From the NCBI GenBank assembly GCA_024277895.1, contig JAJRUH010000108.1:1-45540 (forward strand): a stretch of DNA of 45,540 nt, given 5' to 3'. This stretch comes from Bacteroidota bacterium. GTDB taxonomy: Bacteria; Bacteroidota; Bacteroidia; Bacteroidales; JAADGE01. A model generated the notes under the pieces. It made no database searches. It had not been told where the DNA came from and saw nothing but the letters and a program-made list of their open reading frames with translations. Positions 38,280 through 45,540 of this stretch are shown piece by piece (the first letter of the stretch is position 1; each line of letters opens with the position of its first letter). The position numbers and the translations under genes were made by a program.

Positions 38280-38527
38280 TTTTATTGGTTTTTATTTTTC
38301 AGACAGATTAACCGTAAGGAAAGTTGCATCTGTTAAAAATGTTATGTAATAAGTATTTAGAAATTAGGTAGAAAAAGCTCTTTAAAATATAAATGTTTCC
38401 GAGTTCTGAAAATGCAACCTGTGAGTTGAAAAACAGGTCTTATCTTTTTAAGATTCCGGTATTTATTATTATTTTTACTTACTTTTTCTTATTTGAAAAA
38501 CTTTTAGAAACTTTTAATATATTTTCT

Positions 38528-41500
38528 ATGAAAAATTTTACTAAAAAATTTACAACTTTAATTACGTTAACTTTTCTTTTAACTTTATTCTCTCAAATTG
38601 GTTGGGGGCAAACTTGGACAGAAGATTTTACATCCGGAACTTATTCTGTTACTCTCGGAGGGGAAGGGAATAACGGTACTGCTGATTATTTTCAGATTAC
38701 GGACGGAACTAATATAAGCATAACTTATACGGGAAATACAGGGAATTTTTTCGCTGCACAAGATATTGACGACGGAGGTTGGTCCGGAAGTGCCAGTCCT
38801 TCTCAACTTACCTGGACAGGTATCAATATTAGCGGATATACCGGGCTAAGTTTTTCAGGACTTTTTGCGTCAAGTGCAACAGATAAAATTGATGATAATG
38901 ATTATGTTAAAGTTGAAGTAAATATTGATGGAGCAGGATGGGTTACAATATTAGAATTTGAAAATGACGGAAGCCAATACAATACATATTTTTTAGAAGA
39001 TACAGATTTTGACGGAACAGGCGACGGAACACAATTAACATCAACATTTACAAGTTTTTCTAAAAATATCTCAGGAACAGGAAATTCTCTTGATATAAGA
39101 ATAACTGTTGCTGTTAATGCCGGAGGTGAAGACATCGCTTTTGACACATTTCAATTATTCGGAACTTCTTCAAACGACAACGACTCTCAAGTATCAGCAT
39201 CATCAACTTTAACAGAACCCGCAACAATTTCGTCATTAGTTAATTCTTCAAACGGTGTTCAGGTTTTTGATTTTACATTTACCGATGCCGGTTCCGGAGA
39301 CGGTGTTGCAACAATTATCGACCAACTTCAAATTACGCAAGGCAGTGCAAACGGAGTTGCAGATTGGACAAATGCAATTGCCGGAGCAGTTCTTAACGGA
39401 CCAGATGTAACAAATCTTGCAGGAACCGTTAATGCAACGGATATTACATTTGCCGGAAATGATATGATTTCAATTGCAGACGGAGGTAATGAAACATATG
39501 TATTATCAATTTGGCTTAATACCGATTTATCCGGAATAACTGATAATGATATTCTCGAATTTGCAATGGATTATACAAATATTACCACAGATGCAAGCGG
39601 CTCGTCATTCGGGTCGGGAGCTCCCGAAAGCGGTGATAATAACATTGCAATAGATGTTGATGCAACCGAACTTCGTTTTGCTCAACAACCTACGGATGCA
39701 AATATTAACGATTGCATGTCTCCTGACGTTTCGGTTGAAGCAACAGATGCAAACGGAAACAGAGATTTGGATTTTACGGAAACAATAAGAATAACTTCTG
39801 CGGGCACATTAACTTCTTCACCTGTTGATGTTGCGGCAGTTAACGGTTTGGCAACATTCAGCGGAGCAAATTGCATAGAGCATTCGGCAACAGGAACAAA
39901 TTTAACTTTAAATGCCGAAAGAGCATCAACGGCAGATTGGGATGTTACAAGTAGTCAATTTGATATTACGGATATTAATGCTTGCGGACTTGAAGAATTT
40001 AACGGCGGAAGAACGGCTCCTGCAGGATGGACTTTTACAAATATATACGGGACATATACCACATCAGGCAATTACGGAAATTCTTCTCCTTCATTACAAA
40101 TGGATGCAACAGGAGATATTATTGAAACGGCAACCGTTACATCTCCTTCTCAGTTGACTTTTTGGATAAAAGGACAAGGAACCGATGCTTTATCTGCTTT
40201 GCTCGTTGAAGGATGGGACGGGAGTTGGAATACTATTGAAAATATCACAAATTTACCCACTACCGGAACAACTAAAATATATACTACAGGATTATCTTCA
40301 TATACAAAGTTCAGATTTTCATATACTAAAAGTGCCGGGAATTTGGCATTTGATGATGTTGACGTAACCTGCGGAAGTTGTGCCGAACCGACTAATGATG
40401 CAACGGCTCTGGATTTTCCTTCAAAAACTTCAACATCAATAAATTTATCTTGGACTAACGGAAACGGAGGGAACCGAATTGTAATATGCAGAGAAGGTGC
40501 GGCGGTTTCTTTTACCCCTTCGGATAATAATACATATACGGCAAATCCGGATTATTCGGCAGGAACAGAAGTAGGAACTGTAGGAGAAGGCAATAAAGTT
40601 ATTTATAACGGAAGTGCTTCAACAACCACTGTTACCGGATTAACACCGGGTACAACTTATTATTTTGAAATTTATGAATACGGTTGCAGCGGCGGTGCAG
40701 AAGATTATTTAACAAGCGGAACACCTGCCGAAGGCAATGAAACAACATTACCCGAAAATGTAAGTAATTTTTCTCTTACGTGTATTACAAATACAACGGC
40801 AACTTTAACTTGGACGATACCCGCAGGAGGATTTGACGGAATATTGGTTGTAGCCAGAGAGAGTACATTAGCACCGAGCGATCCTTCTTGTGACGGAGTT
40901 TGGCTGACTTCTCCGAGTACAGATTTTTCAACGGCAACAACTTATTGCAGTAATACTACAGACAGTCGATATGTTTATAACTCAACAGGTTCAACAGTAA
41001 CAATTACCGGCTTAACACCCGGTGCCGATTATGTATTTAAAGCATTTACATATAACGGAAGTGATTGGACAAGCGGAACACAAACAGCAACAATTGCCGA
41101 GGTAAAAAATGTTACGGGAGAAAATATTGCTCCCGCAAATCAGCAAATTTCAGTTATGTGGAATAATCCTGCAACATGTTATGATGAAATACTTGTTATA
41201 GCACATAAAGGCGGGTCAATAACAGCAGGAGCCGGACCTGCAGACGGAAATGACGGCTCCGGATATGTTGCCGATGCTTCGGAACCGTTTTCCGGAACTG
41301 ATTTAGGAACCAACGATTTTGTTGTTTATAAAGGTGCACAAACTGATTTTGATGCAACCGGCTTAGAAAACGGAACTCAATATTGTTTTAAAATATTTGT
41401 CAGAAAAGGAACAGAGTGGAGTTCCGGGGTTGAAATATGTCAAACTCCTGCAGATGTTACCGTTTTTAATCCGGGAGAACTTATAATCATAGGATTTGAT

Positions 41501-44500
41501 TCAAATGTCGGCGGAGGGAGAGACAGTATATTTTTAACTTCATTAGTAGATATAAAACCCGGAACGGAATTTTTATATGTAAACTCAAGATATGAAGCCG
41601 GTGCTCCGGCTAATGTCAGAACTGCCGAATGGCACGGCGGAGGTGATGACCCTGATGCCGACCCGGGGATTTTTAAAATATCATACAGCTCAACAGCTGC
41701 TTCAAGCATTTCGGCAGGCGCAGTTATTTCTTTCAGCACAACCGGTTATAAAGCGGATTATATAAAAGTTAACGGCACACTAAATGCCGATTTCTCAAGT
41801 TCAAATATTGTCGGTTCTGCGAATATTCATGCAACAGACGGTGATCAAATTTGGTTGCTTCAAGGCAATTTTACGGATCAAGGAACTTATTACACACTTG
41901 ACGGGAATGTGCTTTGGGGCTTAACAAATAATATTGATTGGGTACCCGTAGATCAGCCGGTTTCTGATGCTTCAGACGGAACAGGAAGAGAATCCCGATT
42001 AAATCCTGATTTGGAATGTTTCAATTTGTCAATGCCTACCGGTAAAGGGTATGCTTTATATTTAAACAGCTCTGACCACAATAATTCCAAACGTAATTTA
42101 CTCCTTGCAATAATGAACGGAGGAAATTGGAATGACGGTGTCGGTGATGCAACAATGAATTTTAATGCGGACTTTACTTCGCCTTACGAAGTTGATTCAA
42201 TCGGCAAACCTTTTACGGTAACAGTAAGCGGAAGCACTGACGGAACTTGGCTCGGAGGAGCTTCAGCTTATGTAAACGACTGGTTTTCTTGTATGAATTG
42301 GGAAGGTTTGACTGTTCCCGATTCAACAGTAGATGTAACTATTCCGAATACAACCGATAAACCGATTATTGACCACACATCAGGAAAAGCAGCGAAATAC
42401 AGTTATATTGCAGAATGTAATAATATTACAATTGATAATAATTTTTTAACTATAGAAGGTTCATCATTTGATACCTTATTTGTACACGGGAATTTAACAA
42501 TTCAAAATTCCGGAACTTTGGATATGAATTCCGGAAATTCAAATGACGGATTAATTTATATATCCGGGAATTGGGATAATCAGGCAACTTTTGATGCAGG
42601 AAAAGGAACAGTTGTTTTCAACGGAACAAATTCTCAAACTATAACAACATCTGCAACAAGCGAGACTTTTAATAATTTAAGAATTAATAATTCAAATTTG
42701 CTCGGTGTTGCGACAAATAACAATCTTATTATTAACGATACGCTTTCTCAAGAAAACAGTTTACTTAACTTGAACGGAAAAAATATTGAAATGAAAGGAG
42801 TTTATGAAAATACAAACGGCTATTTTGAAGGTGATGTAAACTCTGATTTTGCAATAAATGCCGATAACGGAAATATCGACAGCATATATTTCAAAAACGA
42901 TTTTAATCTTAATAATTTCTCAATTGACAGAACCGGAAAAAAAGCCGTTTTAATGACAGATTTGTATGTAAACGGAAATCTTACGGTTACTTCCGGAAAT
43001 GTTACGTTTACCTCCGGAAACAATTATGATATCACGGGAAGTTTGATTAATACACCGGAAACCCCTGATGCAATTATTATAAAATCGGATGCTGCCGGAA
43101 CAGCTTCTGTTATACAAAATACAGGTGCGGTGCCGGCAACCGTCGAAAGATATTTATCCGGAAATAATTGGCATTATATTTTTGCACCTTTAACTCAAAT
43201 TGACACATCTGTATTTACGGTTGCCCCTTGGGGAGATATAAATCCGAATGTATATTTTTATAATGAATCTGTTGCCGATTTTTGGGCAGGCACAACAATT
43301 TATAATCCCACAGGTTGGACTCATGCAAACGGAGTTTCTTCTTCCGGTTATATGCAAACCGACAGAGGATATATAAATTATTTTACGGCAGATAAAGTAT
43401 ATTCGCAATCAGGCGGAAATTTAACGGATGCAAATAAAAACTTTACATTATCATATACCGATAACGGAACAGGCACCGAGCCGAATACGGGAACCGATTG
43501 GGACAACTTTGAAGGTTGGAATTTACTGGGAAATCCGTATGTATCGGCAATAGATTGGGATAATGCTGGTTTAGACAAAACATACATTGATAACTTTATA
43601 TATTATTATGATGATATTCAAGAAAAATATTTATGTTACGGCGGAACTCCTCCTTGGGATAACAGCGGCATAACAATAAACGGCGGAACAAAATATATCC
43701 CGGCAGGGCAAGGATTTTTTGTAAAGGCATTATCAAGCGGAAACGGACAAACATTTTCTATTCCTAAAGCAGCTCGAATACATAATGCACAACCGTTTTA
43801 CAAATCGAATAAGCAAAATAATAACCTTTTAAGATTACAAATAAGAAAAGATAACTATACCGATGAAACCGTAATAAGAACATTTCCTGCGGAATACGGC
43901 ACTACCGACGGTCATGATGCAAACTATGATGCGTATAAAATGTTTACGTGGAATAATTTAAGACCTCAATTATATTCGCATACACCCGATAACAGTAACT
44001 TTTTTGCGGTAAATACCTTTCCGGAAATAACAACCGACAAAGAAATACCTCTCGGAATATATATCGGCGAAGCAGGTCAATATTCAATCGATATGACGGA
44101 AAACGCCTTTTCCGATATGCACATTTGGCTTGAAGACAAAACAAATAACGTAAATACGAATCTTTTAACTCAAGATTCATACACATTTAATCAATCGGCA
44201 GAAACAAATGATAACAGATTTTTCTTACATTTTCAAAAAAATACAAAACCGATTCTGAATTCAAATATTCCCGACCAAACAATTCCGGTTAACGAAATGT
44301 ATGAATATTATTTACCTGAAAATTTATTTACCGACAATGATTTTGAAGACAATCTTACGATTACCGCAAAATCCGAATCCGGTGAAAATTTACCCGATTG
44401 GCTGACTTTCAATTCCGAATTAAAACAATTTACGGGTTTGCCGACGGAAATACAGACATTAAATATTATCGTAACCGCAACCGATATTTTCGGAGCCTAT

Positions 44501-44794
44501 GTTTCGGATGTTTTCACCCTGACGGCAGAAAGTGCAAGTTCAGTTAACGATTTAAATAATGAAATATTAACTGTTTATCCTAATCCGGTCAATGATAAAT
44601 TAAATATTGAAGTTTCGAAAAATTCAGGAACAATATCAGTTTCGCTGTATGATATAACAGGAAAAATAATGGCAAAAAAAGAATTTAATTCATTAAAAGA
44701 AACATTAGATATGTCCGGTTATTCAAAAGGAATTTATATTGTTGAAATAAAATATCAAAATAAAATATTTAAACAACGAATAATAAAAGAATAA
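38528..44794 (+). CDS. Very large T9SS-secreted surface protein with Fn3-like and cadherin-like/putative Ig modules
   Basis: Signal peptide MKNFTKKFTTLITLTFLLTLFSQIGWGQ at 38528 (ORF track 38393); C-terminal VYPNPVNDKLNIEVSK...GIYIVEIKYQNKIFKQRIIKE. Confidence 0.9.
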   Translation: MKNFTKKFTTLITLTFLLTLFSQIGWGQTWTEDFTSGTYSVTLGGEGNNGTADYFQITDGTNISITYTGNTGNFFAAQDIDDGGWSGSASPSQLTWTGINISGYTGLSFSGLFASSATDKIDDNDYVKVEVNIDGAGWVTILEFENDGSQYNTYFLEDTDFDGTGDGTQLTSTFTSFSKNISGTGNSLDIRITVAVNAGGEDIAFDTFQLFGTSSNDNDSQVSASSTLTEPATISSLVNSSNGVQVFDFTFTDAGSGDGVATIIDQLQITQGSANGVADWTNAIAGAVLNGPDVTNLAGTVNATDITFAGNDMISIADGGNETYVLSIWLNTDLSGITDNDILEFAMDYTNITTDASGSSFGSGAPESGDNNIAIDVDATELRFAQQPTDANINDCMSPDVSVEATDANGNRDLDFTETIRITSAGTLTSSPVDVAAVNGLATFSGANCIEHSATGTNLTLNAERASTADWDVTSSQFDITDINACGLEEFNGGRTAPAGWTFTNIYGTYTTSGNYGNSSPSLQMDATGDIIETATVTSPSQLTFWIKGQGTDALSALLVEGWDGSWNTIENITNLPTTGTTKIYTTGLSSYTKFRFSYTKSAGNLAFDDVDVTCGSCAEPTNDATALDFPSKTSTSINLSWTNGNGGNRIVICREGAAVSFTPSDNNTYTANPDYSAGTEVGTVGEGNKVIYNGSASTTTVTGLTPGTTYYFEIYEYGCSGGAEDYLTSGTPAEGNETTLPENVSNFSLTCITNTTATLTWTIPAGGFDGILVVARESTLAPSDPSCDGVWLTSPSTDFSTATTYCSNTTDSRYVYNSTGSTVTITGLTPGADYVFKAFTYNGSDWTSGTQTATIAEVKNVTGENIAPANQQISVMWNNPATCYDEILVIAHKGGSITAGAGPADGNDGSGYVADASEPFSGTDLGTNDFVVYKGAQTDFDATGLENGTQYCFKIFVRKGTEWSSGVEICQTPADVTVFNPGELIIIGFDSNVGGGRDSIFLTSLVDIKPGTEFLYVNSRYEAGAPANVRTAEWHGGGDDPDADPGIFKISYSSTAASSISAGAVISFSTTGYKADYIKVNGTLNADFSSSNIVGSANIHATDGDQIWLLQGNFTDQGTYYTLDGNVLWGLTNNIDWVPVDQPVSDASDGTGRESRLNPDLECFNLSMPTGKGYALYLNSSDHNNSKRNLLLAIMNGGNWNDGVGDATMNFNADFTSPYEVDSIGKPFTVTVSGSTDGTWLGGASAYVNDWFSCMNWEGLTVPDSTVDVTIPNTTDKPIIDHTSGKAAKYSYIAECNNITIDNNFLTIEGSSFDTLFVHGNLTIQNSGTLDMNSGNSNDGLIYISGNWDNQATFDAGKGTVVFNGTNSQTITTSATSETFNNLRINNSNLLGVATNNNLIINDTLSQENSLLNLNGKNIEMKGVYENTNGYFEGDVNSDFAINADNGNIDSIYFKNDFNLNNFSIDRTGKKAVLMTDLYVNGNLTVTSGNVTFTSGNNYDITGSLINTPETPDAIIIKSDAAGTASVIQNTGAVPATVERYLSGNNWHYIFAPLTQIDTSVFTVAPWGDINPNVYFYNESVADFWAGTTIYNPTGWTHANGVSSSGYMQTDRGYINYFTADKVYSQSGGNLTDANKNFTLSYTDNGTGTEPNTGTDWDNFEGWNLLGNPYVSAIDWDNAGLDKTYIDNFIYYYDDIQEKYLCYGGTPPWDNSGITINGGTKYIPAGQGFFVKALSSGNGQTFSIPKAARIHNAQPFYKSNKQNNNLLRLQIRKDNYTDETVIRTFPAEYGTTDGHDANYDAYKMFTWNNLRPQLYSHTPDNSNFFAVNTFPEITTDKEIPLGIYIGEAGQYSIDMTENAFSDMHIWLEDKTNNVNTNLLTQDSYTFNQSAETNDNRFFLHFQKNTKPILNSNIPDQTIPVNEMYEYYLPENLFTDNDFEDNLTITAKSESGENLPDWLTFNSELKQFTGLPTEIQTLNIIVTATDIFGAYVSDVFTLTAESASSVNDLNNEILTVYPNPVNDKLNIEVSKNSGTISVSLYDITGKIMAKKEFNSLKETLDMSGYSKGIYIVEIKYQNKIFKQRIIKE

Positions 44795-44800
44795 AGATAA

Positions 44801-44872
44801 AAAGTCTCGGTATGAACAACTTAACTGAAATACAGAAATATTTTAGTCGGTAAGAAATCACACCGAGACTTT
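44801..44872 (+). terminator. Stem-loop with 11-bp stem (AAAGTCTCGGT/ACCGAGACTTT) and about 50-nt loop, after the large surface protein
   Basis: Arms 44801-44811 and 44862-44872. Confidence 0.55.
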
Positions 44873-44994
44873 AATTCCGGACTTTATTCTATTTTGAAGC
44901 AGTTCGAACTTATCGAAATTCATTTTGTATCTTTGACGTATTGAACACAGTAATAAAGTTATTTGTATTTCATTTCACTATTAAAAAATAAAAT

Positions 44995-45216
44995 ATGGGA
45001 TTAGCAGGTTTTCCGGAAAAAAGAGGCAGAAAAATTTTAAAAGAAAAAAAACGAACTTTAAAAATAAACGGAGTTTCTTTTACTTTTAATTCGTTGTATT
45101 ATTATGACCCCGATGACGGACATCACTATACAACTACCGAAATAGATACCGAAAATTACAGAAGAGGGAAAGAAGTTATGAAAAAAGCACTCGAAAAACA
45201 TTCACAAAAAAATTAA
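44995..45216 (+). CDS. Small hypothetical protein
   Basis: 73-aa ORF with own terminator downstream. Confidence 0.6.
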   Translation: MGLAGFPEKRGRKILKEKKRTLKINGVSFTFNSLYYYDPDDGHHYTTTEIDTENYRRGKEVMKKALEKHSQKN

Positions 45217-45218
45217 AT

Positions 45219-45245
45219 AAAAGCCCGACAATTTGTCGGGCTTTT
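45219..45245 (+). terminator. Intrinsic terminator
   Basis: AAAAGCCCGACA-ATT-TGTCGGGCTTTT. Confidence 0.88.
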
Positions 45246-45254
45246 TGTTATAAG

Positions 45255-45443
45255 TAGGGCTTGCTGAAAAGCTCACAGGTGCATTAGATTTCAAGTTTCT
45301 CGTTTGAAGTCGTATATAAATACCTTAAATCCGCAAGTCATCGTATCAATCTGACAACAAACAACCTGTCAGGTTTAAATCTGCTTCGCTTAAATTGAAA
45401 TAGTGATACGATGACTATCAACAGAAAGATGGTGTGCCTGTGG
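45255..45443 (+). repeat. Right copy of conserved-arm/variable-centre element; candidate structured RNA
   Basis: 69-nt and 20-nt arms identical to the reverse complement of 40-108 and 1-20; 100-nt distinct centre. Confidence 0.9.
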
Positions 45444-45461
45444 GCAGCTAAAATATTTTAC

Positions 45462-45509
45462 ACAAGTGCAAGGAAATAGGGTGAAATGAATTAAAAACCT
45501 TGCACTTGT
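45462..45509. other. Perfect 12-bp inverted repeat ACAAGTGCAAGG / CCTTGCACTTGT, 24-nt loop
   Basis: Arms 45462-45473 and 45498-45509. Confidence 0.8.
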
Positions 45510-45540
45510 ATATGTAAATAATCTTATAAGTAACTGAAAC

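Noticed and set aside
39912-40367. Overlapping ORFs inside the large surface protein (39912-40157, 40185-40367)
   Set aside because: Alternative-frame artefacts of the clearly coding frame.
246-45200. Whole window as a composite transposon bounded by the inverted end elements
   Set aside because: Contains housekeeping genes (proS, leuCD-type) and no transposase; coincidence with contig or window edges at a multicopy repeat is more likely.

Overview
AT-rich window from a Bacteroidetes-type genome (T9SS C-terminal sorting domains, Bacteroidetes-style lipoproteins and Crp/Fnr), about 35 credible genes, no rRNA, tRNA or CRISPR seen. Main blocks: (1) 246-11605, a sulfate-activation and transport cluster (cysQ, SLC13 permease, cysN, cysD, cysH) with a zinc-ribbon threonine-synthase-like PLP enzyme at one end and a divergent serine-palmitoyltransferase-like alpha-oxoamine synthase at the other. 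No sulfite reductase is visible, so this is a candidate sulfonolipid (capnine-type) locus; its cysH carries one in-frame TAA. (2) 18143-22539, a Septu-like defence pair (PtuA-type ATPase plus PtuB-type HNH nuclease) divergent from an AlbA_2 regulator, with a perfect 15-bp inverted repeat just upstream of the ATPase start. (3) 30170-33913, a tightly overlapping operon of cysteine-dioxygenase-like cupin, peroxiredoxin-like protein, group II PLP decarboxylase and two small unknowns, a candidate cysteine-to-hypotaurine route. (4) Two very large T9SS-secreted proteins, one a C10 cysteine protease. The two ends of the window carry inverted copies of one element with identical arms (69 nt and 20 nt) around a non-homologous centre (19 vs 100 nt); the arms can pair through a long G.U-rich stem, suggesting an undescribed structured RNA or non-autonomous element. 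All family calls come from reading the translated sequence; no database search was run.
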